This document shows, piece after piece, positions 1 to 7,947 of a stretch of 32,777 bases of DNA. The stretch spans positions 1-32,777 of the forward strand of contig CAMBQF010000022.1 in NCBI GenBank assembly GCA_945869825.1, read 5' to 3'. The notes below the pieces were generated by a model. It saw only the letters and a program-made list of their open reading frames with translations. It did no database searches and was not told the origin of the DNA. How positions within the stretch are numbered: the stretch's first letter is position 1; each line of letters opens with the position of its first letter. This DNA comes from Chitinophaga pinensis. Its GTDB lineage: Bacteria > Bacteroidota > Bacteroidia > CAMBQF01. The translations under genes and the position numbers were made by a program.

Positions 1-1928
1 TCCCCACAGGTGGTACCATATATGGTTATGATGGTGTAAAACAGGCATTTGAAACCGGCCGTGGCCGTATTGTTTTGCGTGCTAAAACACAGATTGAGCA
101 GTTTGAGAATGGCCGTGAGCGTATTATTGTAAACGAAATGCCATACCAGATTAACAAAGCCGAAATGATTAAAAAAACGGCAGCGTTAATTAATGATAAG
201 AAAATAGAAGGCATTACCGATATCCGCGACGAGTCTGACCGCGACGGTTACCGTGTTGTTTATGAGCTCCGCCGCGATGCTATTACCAACGTTGTACTTA
301 ATAATTTATACAAGCATACCGAGCTTCAAACATCATTCAGTGTAAATAATATTGCACTGGTAGATGGCCGCCCTACGGTATTGAACCTGAAAGACCTTAT
401 TGTAAACTTTGTGAAGCACCGCCACGAGGTGGTTGTGCGCCGCACACAATATGAGCTGGAGCAGGCTGAAAAGCGTGCCCACGTGCTGGAAGGTTACCTA
501 ATAGCCCTGGACCACCTTGATGAGGTGATTGCCCTAATACGTAGCTCTGCTACGCCCGAGGTTGCGAAGGATGGCTTAATGGCCAGCTTCCAGTTGAGCG
601 AGATACAGGCTAAAGCGGTTCTTGCCCTGCGTTTATCTACGCTTACCGGCATGGAGCGTGATAAGATTAAGGAAGAGTACGATGAGTTGATGAAGCTGAT
701 AGCTAACCTGCGTTTGATTTTATCTGACGAAGCGATGCGCTACGGTATTATTAAAGACGAATTGCGCGAGGTGATGGAGAAATACGGTGATGAGCGCCGT
801 ACCAATATTATATATGAAGGTGGCAACTTCCGTATGGAAGATATGATAGCTGATGAGGATGTTGTAATTACTATATCGCACATGGGCTACATTAAACGCA
901 CTGCCGCTACCGAATACCGCCAACAGGCTCGCGGTGGCAAAGGCAGCAAAGGTGCCCGTACCCGCGATGAGGACTTTGTAGAACAAATCTTTATTGCATC
1001 CACCCATAACTATATGCTGTTCTTTACAGAGCAGGGTAAATGTTTCTGGATGAAGGTGTACGAAATACCTGAAGGTTCTAAAGACTCTAAAGGCCGCGCT
1101 ATACAAAACCTAATACAAATAGGGCCAAACGATAAAATACGTGCCTTTATAAATGTAACCAACCTGGAAGAAGCCGGTAAGTTTATTGTAATGTGTACTA
1201 ATAAAGGTACGATTAAGAAAACCAAACTGGAAGCGTATAGCCGTCCACGTCAAAATGGCATAAACGCAATTACCGTTCGTGATGGCGAGACCTTATTAGA
1301 GGCCCGCTTGACAGATGGTAAAGCAGACATCTTAATGGCGCTACGTTCGGGCAAGTGTATCCGTTTCCCCGAAGCTAAAGCACGCCCAATGGGTCGCAAC
1401 GCATCGGGTGTTCGCGGTGTAAGCCTTGCACACGAAAATGATGAGGTTGTAGGTATGATTTGTATTAGCGACCCAACACACAGCGTATTGGTGGTGTCTG
1501 AAAACGGTTACGGTAAAAGATCGGACCTTGAGGACTACCGTATTACTAACCGTGGTGGCAAGGGTGTTAAAACCATTAGTGTAACCGATAAAACAGGTGC
1601 GCTTATTGCCCTGAAAGAGGTAACCAATGAGGACGACTTAATGATTATTACCCGCAACGGTATCATCATTCGCCTGGCAGTAGCCGATATGCGCGTAATG
1701 GGACGTGCTACCCAAGGTGTGCGCCTGATTAAGCTTGGTAGTAAAGATGCTATAGCAGCCGTTACCCAAGTGGAAAGCGACCCTGAAGAAGAACACGTAG
1801 TAATTGACGGCGAAGTATTAGAAGGGCCGGTAGTTGACGATGTGGAAATTGATGAACCTGAATTGGATGATGATGCTGATGTTGAGGGCGAGGAAGGCGA
1901 TGATGCCGAGCCGGAAACTGAAGAATAA
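1..1928 (+). CDS. gyrA: DNA gyrase subunit A, 3' part (5' end outside window)
   Basis: Catalytic subunit of the type II topoisomerase that introduces negative supercoils. The frame is open from base 3 (first residues PTGGTIYGYDGVKQAFETGR), so the gene enters from the left; a TTG at 75 is only an internal codon. The visible 641 residues cover the end of the breakage-reunion core, a long coiled-coil stretch (bases about 400-780) and the C-terminal DNA-wrapping beta-pinwheel. The GyrA box QARGGKG is encoded at 924-944, which separates gyrase from topoisomerase IV ParC; a degenerate blade repeat NRGGKGVKTI lies at about 1549-1578. The catalytic tyrosine lies upstream of the window. The last roughly 45 residues are a very acidic tail rich in Asp and Glu, as in several gyrases where such a tail tunes supercoiling. 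Identity is secure. Confidence 0.97.
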   Translation, partial: PTGGTIYGYDGVKQAFETGRGRIVLRAKTQIEQFENGRERIIVNEMPYQINKAEMIKKTAALINDKKIEGITDIRDESDRDGYRVVYELRRDAITNVVLNNLYKHTELQTSFSVNNIALVDGRPTVLNLKDLIVNFVKHRHEVVVRRTQYELEQAEKRAHVLEGYLIALDHLDEVIALIRSSATPEVAKDGLMASFQLSEIQAKAVLALRLSTLTGMERDKIKEEYDELMKLIANLRLILSDEAMRYGIIKDELREVMEKYGDERRTNIIYEGGNFRMEDMIADEDVVITISHMGYIKRTAATEYRQQARGGKGSKGARTRDEDFVEQIFIASTHNYMLFFTEQGKCFWMKVYEIPEGSKDSKGRAIQNLIQIGPNDKIRAFINVTNLEEAGKFIVMCTNKGTIKKTKLEAYSRPRQNGINAITVRDGETLLEARLTDGKADILMALRSGKCIRFPEAKARPMGRNASGVRGVSLAHENDEVVGMICISDPTHSVLVVSENGYGKRSDLEDYRITNRGGKGVKTISVTDKTGALIALKEVTNEDDLMIITRNGIIIRLAVADMRVMGRATQGVRLIKLGSKDAIAAVTQVESDPEEEHVVIDGEVLEGPVVDDVEIDEPELDDDADVEGEEGDDAEPETEE

Positions 1929-1961
1929 TCTTCAATGAACAGATAAAGAGATAAAGAATAT

Positions 1962-2006
1962 AAATCCCCCAAACCCGATAACTATCGGTTTTGGGGGATT
2001 TTTTTA
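1962..2006 (+). terminator. Intrinsic terminator after gyrA
   Basis: An 18-19 bp inverted repeat (arms about 1962-1980 and 1983-2001, one G-T wobble) centred on a CCCCC/GGGGG core is followed by a T run. It starts 34 bp after the gyrA stop codon and precedes the next promoter. Confidence 0.88.
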
Positions 2007-2115
2007 GAATGGTTTTATGGAAAAATTAAACTCAGGCACTCTAATTTTAGGCACGTAATTTGAAATAATGCGATAAACAGTTTAAAATGTAGTGTGTATA
2101 ATTGATACAAAGCAT

Positions 2116-2123
2116 TAATTTTG
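2116..2123 (+). promoter_or_regulatory. Bacteroidota -7 box upstream of the TPR gene
   Basis: TAATTTTG fits the TAnnTTTG consensus of the primary sigma factor of this phylum and lies 23 bp before the start codon at 2147. No clear -33 TTTG is seen at the ideal distance, so this is a moderate call. Confidence 0.5.
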
Positions 2124-2146
2124 AACGCTGATTTAACAGAACACAA

Positions 2147-3367
2147 ATGAAACTTAGAATCACTCTGGCAGCCGTAGCCTTAACAGCGGCAGTAAGTTTT
2201 GGCCAAAACGCGAAGGTTGTTTCGGCTTATAACTATTTAGAAAACTACAAACGTGATAGGCAGGGCGAGCCTGAGGCTTTAGGTAAAGCCAAAGAGAGCA
2301 TTGAGCCTGCTACTACCGACGAGAGTACCATGAACAAACCAAAAACATGGTATTACCGCGGCAATATCTACTTTGAAATTGGCCAAAGCAAAAACCCAAC
2401 ACATGCCGGTTTGGCTCCTGACCCTTATTATGATGCTGCATTTTCTTACCAAAAGTGTTTATTGCTGGACCCTAAATATGAATTTGCCAATATTGCTAAA
2501 ATGCAATACCGTTTTTGTTCGGCCCAGGTGCTAAACAAAGGAGTAACCGATTTTACTAATAAAGATTATACATCGGCCCTTATACAATTTGAAAAATGTA
2601 TTAAACTGGCAGAAGAGGGCAAAACCTTTGATACCCTTGCGGTACGTAATGCTTTGTTAGCTTCTAAAAACGGTAAAAATTACGATAAGGCGGTTTTTTA
2701 CATTAACAAGCTAAGTGCAGCCGGTATTGGTGGTGCGGCCAATTATTTAGACCTGTCGCGTATTTATGCTGAGAAGGGAGATACTGCCACATCTATGAAA
2801 ACGTTGCAGGAAGGCCGTGCTAAATATCCGAGCGATGTTAACCTTATTATTGATGAGCTTAATTACTACCTCATTAAAAACGATAACGTAGGCGCTGAGA
2901 AGAACCTGAAAGACGCTATTGCCGCCGACCCTAAAAACCCAACGCTATACTTTGCAGCAGGCACTGTATATAGCAATCTGGCCAAGGCCGCTACTGATAA
3001 AGCAGATACCGCTACAGCAAACAAGCAGTATACTAAAGCTGAAGAGAACTTTAAAAAAGCTATTGAGCTTAAGGCTGACTATGGCGATGCCTTGTTTAAC
3101 TTAGGCGTAGTGTATGTAAACCGTGGTAACATCTTCTTAGATAAATCGAATGCTTTTGTAGACAAACGCATGTTTAAAGAGGCTGATATTGAGAAAGATA
3201 AAGGCACTAAGCAATACCTGTTGGCTATTGAGTTTATTGAAAGAGCCCGTTTAACTGACCCTAAAGAAGTTATATACATAAAAGCACTTAAAGACCTTTA
3301 CGGCAAAGTTGAAAACGACGGCAAGTACAAGGAAATGAAAGACTTGCTTGATGGCATGAAAAACTAA
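2147..3367 (+). CDS. Secreted tetratricopeptide-repeat protein
   Basis: 406-residue protein with a clear signal peptide (MKLRITLAAVALTAAVSFGQ, cleavage near residue 20). The rest is helical and made of TPR-like units, for example around residues 130-165 (the FTNKDYTSALIQFEKCI segment), 195-230, 260-310 and 310-350, with Ala and Gly at TPR packing positions. It is therefore a periplasmic or outer-membrane-associated scaffold; the partner cannot be told from sequence. It has its own promoter-like box and terminator, so it is probably monocistronic. Bacteroidota genomes carry many such proteins with varied roles, so no specific function is assigned. Confidence 0.85.
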   Translation: MKLRITLAAVALTAAVSFGQNAKVVSAYNYLENYKRDRQGEPEALGKAKESIEPATTDESTMNKPKTWYYRGNIYFEIGQSKNPTHAGLAPDPYYDAAFSYQKCLLLDPKYEFANIAKMQYRFCSAQVLNKGVTDFTNKDYTSALIQFEKCIKLAEEGKTFDTLAVRNALLASKNGKNYDKAVFYINKLSAAGIGGAANYLDLSRIYAEKGDTATSMKTLQEGRAKYPSDVNLIIDELNYYLIKNDNVGAEKNLKDAIAADPKNPTLYFAAGTVYSNLAKAATDKADTATANKQYTKAEENFKKAIELKADYGDALFNLGVVYVNRGNIFLDKSNAFVDKRMFKEADIEKDKGTKQYLLAIEFIERARLTDPKEVIYIKALKDLYGKVENDGKYKEMKDLLDGMKN

Positions 3368-3387
3368 ATAGCTAATAAACGCTATTT

Positions 3388-3421
3388 TTAAAAAGCCACT
3401 CGAACCATGGGTGGCTTTTTT
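3388..3421 (+). terminator. Intrinsic terminator after the TPR gene
   Basis: Arms AAAAAGCCAC and GTGGCTTTTTT enclose an 11-base loop and end in a T run. It lies about 20 bp after the stop codon. A smaller AT-rich hairpin (AAATAGC / GCTATTT) precedes it. Confidence 0.85.
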
Positions 3422-3486
3422 GTTAATATCATATTGTAGCAACGTTTGGTTAATAATACTATTTTAGTGCCCACTTAAAAAACGAT

Positions 3487-4995
3487 ATGGCAAAAAATAA
3501 ACTATTTACTGTAAAACCATTGGCAAAACTAATGGCTGAAGCAACAGGAGACGAGAAAGGCCTTAAGAGGACATTGGGCGCTTGGTCTTTGTTGGCATTA
3601 GGCATAGGGGCTATTATTGGCGCTGGCTTATTTGTACGTACAGCAGCGGCGGCTGGCGGACATGCTGGTTCGGCTGTTACTATTTCATTTATTATTGCGG
3701 CGGTAGGCTGTGCCTTTGCGGGCTTGTGCTACGCTGAGTTTGCATCGATGATACCTATTGCAGGTAGCGCTTATACCTATGCCTATACTACAATGGGCGA
3801 AATTGTTGCCTGGATTATAGGCTGGGCATTGATATTGGAGTATGCACTGGGTGCTGCAACTGTTTCTATTGCTTGGAGCGAATACTTAAATAACTTGCTC
3901 GGGGGGGCAATACCTTACAACCTCTGTCATAGCCCGTTTGAGGTGGCCGCTGATGGCACTCACGGGTTAATTAACCTTCCTGCCTTGTTTATTATAGTAG
4001 TGCTAAGCCTGCTATTAATAAAAGGTACTAGCGAGTCGGCCATTGTAAATGCTATCATAGTATTTATTAAGGTGGCTATTGTATTGGTTTTTATCGCTAT
4101 TGGCTGGGGTTTTATAAACCCTTTAAACCATGCACCATATATGATACCAGCAACCCAGCCTTCTATAGATATGGGTGGAGGTAAATTTTGGGACTATTCC
4201 GAATTCTTTCACCATGGTTTTGGAGGAGTAATGCAAGGCGCAGCAATTGTGTTTTTTGCTTTTATTGGTTTTGATGCTGTTTCTACTGCAGCGCAGGAAG
4301 CTAAAAACCCCAAACGCGATATGCCTATTGGTATACTTGGCTCGTTAGCCGTATGTACTATATTATATATACTGTTTGCTCACGTGTTAACTGGGGTTGC
4401 TCCTTTTACTGATTTTATTGATCCTGTAAAGGGTAAAGAAGCATCAGTGTCATACGCAATACAGCAGTATATGCATGGTTACGAATGGTTAGGCACCGCT
4501 GTTACCATTGCTATTTTGGCCGGTTTCTCATCAGTAATGTTAGTAATGCTTATGGGCCAAAGCCGTGTGTTCTTTTCAATGTCGCACGATGGGTTGCTAC
4601 CTAAAATGCTTTCTGACCTTCATCCTAAATACCGTACCCCTTATAAAGCAAACCTGGTTTTAATGATTGGTGTAGGCATATTTGGTGCATTTATTCCAGG
4701 TAGCGTAGCTGGCGATTTAACATCAGTAGGTACCTTGTTTGCCTTTATTTTGGTTTGCCTAGGCGTAATTATTTTACGTTACAAAAGCCCTGAGATTCCA
4801 AGGGCGTTTAAAACCCCGCTAGTTCCATTGGTGCCAATACTAGGCATATTGGTTTGTGGCTTAATGATAGCTTCAGAGCCAGGCCAAACCTTAATTATGT
4901 CATTTATATGGATGGTTTCAGGGCTTGCGTTTTACTTTTTATACAGCATAAAAAATAGCAAGCTTAACAACCCGCACAAACACAAAGAAGAATAG
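3487..4995 (+). CDS. APC-family amino acid permease
   Basis: 502-residue polytopic inner-membrane protein of the amino acid-polyamine-organocation superfamily. The cytoplasmic N-terminus (about 35 residues, ending LKRTLGAWSL) leads into TM1, which has the family glycine-rich substrate motif GIGAIIGAGLFV (about residues 39-50). The sequence FAFIGFDAVSTAAQEAKNPKRDMP (about residues 258-281, written here as family landmark) is the TM6 / loop 6-7 signature of the cationic amino acid transporter (CAT/YfnA-like) branch. About 12-14 hydrophobic segments are visible, ending in a Lys-rich tail. It probably imports an amino acid by proton symport; the substrate is unknown. The gene is bracketed by terminators and stands alone. 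Confidence 0.9.
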   Translation: MAKNKLFTVKPLAKLMAEATGDEKGLKRTLGAWSLLALGIGAIIGAGLFVRTAAAAGGHAGSAVTISFIIAAVGCAFAGLCYAEFASMIPIAGSAYTYAYTTMGEIVAWIIGWALILEYALGAATVSIAWSEYLNNLLGGAIPYNLCHSPFEVAADGTHGLINLPALFIIVVLSLLLIKGTSESAIVNAIIVFIKVAIVLVFIAIGWGFINPLNHAPYMIPATQPSIDMGGGKFWDYSEFFHHGFGGVMQGAAIVFFAFIGFDAVSTAAQEAKNPKRDMPIGILGSLAVCTILYILFAHVLTGVAPFTDFIDPVKGKEASVSYAIQQYMHGYEWLGTAVTIAILAGFSSVMLVMLMGQSRVFFSMSHDGLLPKMLSDLHPKYRTPYKANLVLMIGVGIFGAFIPGSVAGDLTSVGTLFAFILVCLGVIILRYKSPEIPRAFKTPLVPLVPILGILVCGLMIASEPGQTLIMSFIWMVSGLAFYFLYSIKNSKLNNPHKHKEE

Positions 4996-5013
4996 TATTT
5001 AGATATTAGATAA

Positions 5014-5046
5014 CTAAAAAGGCTCTTTTATAAAGGGCCTTTTTTT
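5014..5046 (+). terminator. Intrinsic terminator after the permease
   Basis: Stem AAAAAGGCTCTTT / AAAGGGCCTTTTT with one G-T wobble and a 3-base loop, running into a T stretch, 20 bp after the stop codon. Confidence 0.85.
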
Positions 5047-5082
5047 ATGGGCAGATTTTTTTTAACTTGCTAAAAAGAACCT

Positions 5083-5439
5083 ATGAAAAAACTTTACATG
5101 GTATTGCCCGTAGCGGCTGTGTTTCTATTTGGAGCTTGCAAAAAGGATGATTCAGCAAACCAGCCTCGTACAATAGAATATTCTATTGAGTGCCCTAATT
5201 GCTTTGTTGTGTATTACGATGCTGATGGCAACCAGGTAAGTTTGCAGGATAAAAACAGCTTGTGGAAGCAGACTATTGAGGCAAAGCAAGGCGGCATAGT
5301 TTTGCTGGCGGCCCAAAACTCATCAGGTAGCCCTACGGCTGTTACGGGGCGTATAAAACTTAATGGCACTGTACTTACAGAGAAAACCACTTACTGCCCC
5401 ATAAGCGGAACAGTATTGGTTACTGATACTATACAATAG
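5083..5439 (+). CDS. Small predicted lipoprotein of unknown function
   Basis: 118-residue protein with a signal peptide and lipobox LFGAC at residues 15-19, followed by KKDD, so a lipid-anchored envelope protein is likely. The mature part contains CPNC near residue 37 and a further Cys near residue 107; three cysteines plus a short beta-rich pattern suggest one compact extracytoplasmic domain. I do not recognise the family. It ends 3 bp from the end of the convergently transcribed gldA gene, with no room for a separate terminator. Confidence 0.72.
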   Translation: MKKLYMVLPVAAVFLFGACKKDDSANQPRTIEYSIECPNCFVVYYDADGNQVSLQDKNSLWKQTIEAKQGGIVLLAAQNSSGSPTAVTGRIKLNGTVLTEKTTYCPISGTVLVTDTIQ

Positions 5440-5442
5440 GGT

Positions 5443-6354
5443 TTATTTGCCTTTGGTTAACTGGCGGAAAACGTCCTCAATACTAGCTTCCTCTTTATTG
5501 AGGGTTAGTACAGTTAGCTGTTTGTCTACCGCGTATTTAAATAACTCAGAACGTACATCTGCATTACCTTTAGAAGATATGCGGTACTTATTGTTGCCCA
5601 ATTCTTCCAGCTTAGTTACACCAGGTAGTTTTTTAAGTTCAGCCGTGTTAGGGGTCTTATCAAACTCAACCACAATGGCGGCATTGCCTACGCGGTATTG
5701 GTTTAGGGAATCAACCTTATCATCGGCTACTATTTTGCCTTTGTTAATGATGATAACCTTGTCGCACATAGCTTCTACCTCCTGCATAATATGGGTAGAC
5801 AGCATAACGGTTTTCTCCCTGCCCAGTTCTTTTATAAGTTGACGGATATCGACCAATTGGTTAGGGTCTAAACCGCTGGTTGGTTCGTCCAGTATCAGCA
5901 CTTCTGGGTCGTGTATCATGGCTTGGGCTAACCCAACACGCTGGCGGTAACCTTTACTAAGTGCGCCAATTTTTTTTGCCTGCTCAAGGCCCAGCCCTGT
6001 ACGTTCTATCATTTCGGCCACTCGGTTTTTTTTGTTCTTTATTTTGTAAATGCCGCAAATAAAGTCAAGGTACTCTTTAATGTACATTTCAAGGTACAAA
6101 GGGTTGTTTTCGGGTAGGTAGCCAATTTTGCGGCGTACATCTAAAGAGTTTTCAAACGTATCAAACCCGCATACTTTTACACTCCCCTGGTCGGGACTAA
6201 TGTAGCAGGTAATGATTTTCATCATAGTGCTTTTACCCGCACCATTAGGGCCTAAAAAGCCCACTATCTGGCCTTTTTCGGCATTAAATGAAACATTATC
6301 TAAGGCCTTTTGCGCGCCGTATAATTTGGTGATATTGCTAACCTGTATTGACAT
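5443..6354 (-). CDS. gldA: GldA-type ABC transporter ATP-binding protein
   Basis: 303-residue ABC ATPase. Walker A is GPNGAGKST (residues 35-43), the signature LSKGYRQRVGLAQ lies near residue 130, Walker B plus D-loop VLILDEPTSGLDP near 152-164 and the switch-loop His in STHIMQE near 188. The C-terminal about 75 residues form the extension typical of GldA/CcmA-like proteins. In Flavobacterium GldA works with GldF and GldG in gliding motility. Neither partner is adjacent here, so the symbol rests on sequence resemblance. An upstream in-frame GTG at 6360 exists, but ATG at 6354 matches the family start MSIQVSNITK. A TATATTTG -7 box ends just before it, implying an almost leaderless mRNA. Confidence 0.87.
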   Translation of the reverse strand: MSIQVSNITKLYGAQKALDNVSFNAEKGQIVGFLGPNGAGKSTMMKIITCYISPDQGSVKVCGFDTFENSLDVRRKIGYLPENNPLYLEMYIKEYLDFICGIYKIKNKKNRVAEMIERTGLGLEQAKKIGALSKGYRQRVGLAQAMIHDPEVLILDEPTSGLDPNQLVDIRQLIKELGREKTVMLSTHIMQEVEAMCDKVIIINKGKIVADDKVDSLNQYRVGNAAIVVEFDKTPNTAELKKLPGVTKLEELGNNKYRISSKGNADVRSELFKYAVDKQLTVLTLNKEEASIEDVFRQLTKGK

Positions 6355-6359
6355 TGCCA

Positions 6360-6367
6360 CAAATATA
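6360..6367 (-). promoter_or_regulatory. -7 promoter box of gldA, almost abutting the start codon
   Basis: On the minus strand TATATTTG is followed by GTGGCA and then the ATG at 6354. Only 5 bases separate box and start, so transcription would begin at or next to the start codon. No ideal -33 TTTG is visible. Confidence 0.55.
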
Positions 6368-6446
6368 CGCTAATGTGTGAACTGCATATTATAACAGATT
6401 AAAATGATTGTCAGAATTTTCAAATATAGTTTATAAGCCTTAGCCC

Positions 6447-6454
6447 TATATTTG
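6447..6454 (+). promoter_or_regulatory. -7 promoter box of rsgA-dtd
   Basis: TATATTTG matches the TAnnTTTG consensus exactly, 41 bp before the rsgA start at 6496. No consensus -33 element is seen at 19 bp. Confidence 0.55.
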
Positions 6455-6495
6455 TAGAGGTATATCAAGATGCACTTATCTTGTTCAGACAATAA

Positions 6496-7431
6496 ATGGA
6501 AGAAGGACTTGTAATAAAATCGACCGGGAGTTTTAGTACCGTGCGCTTAGACAGTGGAAACATTGTTGAGTGTAAGGTGCGTGGCAAGTTCCGTTTAAAG
6601 GATATTAAAACAACCAACCCCGTTGCTGTTGGCGATAGGGTAGAGGTGGAGGTTGATGCAGATGAGAACACATCGTGGATAGTAGGCTTGCACGAGCGGA
6701 AGAACTACATCATCCGCAAATCTATTAACCTATCAAAGCAGTTCCATATTATTGCCTCTAATATGGATCAGGCGCTGGTAGTGGCAACAGTTGCATCTCC
6801 ACGCACTTCAACCGGCTTTATCGACCGTTTTTTGGTAACAGCAGAGGCGTATTCCATTCCTCCTTTCATCGTTTTTAATAAGGTTGATTTGCTAACTGAA
6901 GATACCCGTGCGTTGCAGGATTGGTTCATCAACCTGTATACCAAAGCAGGGTATGAGTGCTTTGAAGTATCGGCCGCTACAGGCAAAGGCCTTGATGTAT
7001 TATTAGAAAAGTTAAAGGGGAAGGTAACCTTATTTACAGGCCATTCAGGTACGGGCAAGTCAACACTTATAAATACTATCGACCCTGAACTTAGGCTGCG
7101 TACAGGCATTATTTCAGTAGCACACGATAAGGGAAAGCATACTACCACCTTTGCCGAAATGTTTGAAATGAAAGGTGGTGGGGCTATTATTGATACACCG
7201 GGTATTAAAGAACTGGGTTTAGTTGAAATGGAGCCTGAAGAGCTTTCATCGTACTTTCCTGATATTTACAAATATCAGGGCTATTGTAAGTACACCAATT
7301 GTGTGCACGATGGCGAGCCGGGCTGCGCGGTGTTGCAGGCTGCGGAAGATGGCGATATTGAAGCGGAACGATACACCAATTACCTGGCTATTTTAGCCGA
7401 TTTAAAAGAACAAAAACAGAATTTATATTAG
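6496..7431 (+). CDS. rsgA: Ribosome small-subunit-dependent GTPase A
   Basis: 311 residues, the normal length for RsgA (YjeQ/EngC), which acts in late maturation of the 30S subunit. Domains: N-terminal OB fold (residues about 5-65), circularly permuted GTPase with G4 NKVD at 128-131 coming before G1 GHSGTGKS at 182-189 and G3 DTPG about residue 233, then a C-terminal zinc knuckle with CKYTNCVHDGEPGC (C-x4-C-x-H-x5-C). The G4-G1-G3 order is diagnostic. It is followed after 6 bp by dtd, so the two form a translation-related operon. Confidence 0.96.
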   Translation: MEEGLVIKSTGSFSTVRLDSGNIVECKVRGKFRLKDIKTTNPVAVGDRVEVEVDADENTSWIVGLHERKNYIIRKSINLSKQFHIIASNMDQALVVATVASPRTSTGFIDRFLVTAEAYSIPPFIVFNKVDLLTEDTRALQDWFINLYTKAGYECFEVSAATGKGLDVLLEKLKGKVTLFTGHSGTGKSTLINTIDPELRLRTGIISVAHDKGKHTTTFAEMFEMKGGGAIIDTPGIKELGLVEMEPEELSSYFPDIYKYQGYCKYTNCVHDGEPGCAVLQAAEDGDIEAERYTNYLAILADLKEQKQNLY

Positions 7432-7437
7432 TTAGTT

Positions 7438-7890
7438 ATGCGGGCAGTAATTCAGCGGGTTACAGAGGCATCTGTTACAATAGACGGAACTGTAAAGTCG
7501 AAGATTAAAAACGGGTTGGTAGTGTTGTTAGGTGTAGAGCCGGAGGATACCCTTGCCGATGCTGTTTGGCTATCTAAAAAGATAGGCCACATGCGTATTT
7601 TTGGCGATGATAAAGGGTTGATGAACCTGTCTGTGCAGGATATTGATGGAGAGGTAATGGTAATAAGCCAGTTTACCCTGTTTGCCTCTACAGTAAAGGG
7701 AAGCCGCCCATCGTTTATAAAAGCTGCAAAGCCTGAAATGGCAAGGCTTATGTACGAAATGTTTTGTAAAGAATTAAGGGATATTATAAGCCGCCCAATA
7801 CGTACCGGTGAGTTTGGCGCAGATATGAAAGTAGCCTTAATTAATAATGGCCCGGTTACTATCATTATGGACAGTAAGAACAAAGAGTAG
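7438..7890 (+). CDS. dtd: D-aminoacyl-tRNA deacylase
   Basis: 150 residues, the standard length. The enzyme removes D-amino acids (and glycine from tRNA-Ala) from mischarged tRNAs. Both active-site motifs are present: SQFTLFA (about residues 78-84) and NNGPVT (about 138-143), and the N-terminus MRAVIQRVTEASVTI is typical. It lies directly downstream of rsgA and ends convergently against the aminopeptidase gene. Confidence 0.96.
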   Translation: MRAVIQRVTEASVTIDGTVKSKIKNGLVVLLGVEPEDTLADAVWLSKKIGHMRIFGDDKGLMNLSVQDIDGEVMVISQFTLFASTVKGSRPSFIKAAKPEMARLMYEMFCKELRDIISRPIRTGEFGADMKVALINNGPVTIIMDSKNKE

Positions 7891-7947
7891 CAATTGTCAG
7901 GTGATTGGTTATATAATTGACATTGACCATTGTCAACTAACCATTAC
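7891..7947 (+). repeat. Imperfect palindrome between convergent genes
   Basis: The 53-bp spacer between dtd and the aminopeptidase gene is nearly all imperfect inverted repeat: GGTGATTGGTTATATAATTG-ACA on the left pairs with the complement of TGTCAACTAACC-ATTACACC on the right, and short TTGAC/GTCAA words recur. It resembles dispersed TTGAC-rich intergenic repeats that I associate with this phylum, and could also stop transcription from both sides, although it lacks a T run. Confidence 0.5.

Noticed and set aside
1535-1972. 145-codon Ser-rich minus-strand frame over the gyrA end
   Set aside because: It is the antisense image of the acidic Asp/Glu tail of GyrA and has no features of its own.
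5447-5842. 131-codon plus-strand frame inside gldA
   Set aside because: Antisense to the conserved ABC ATPase domain, without family resemblance.
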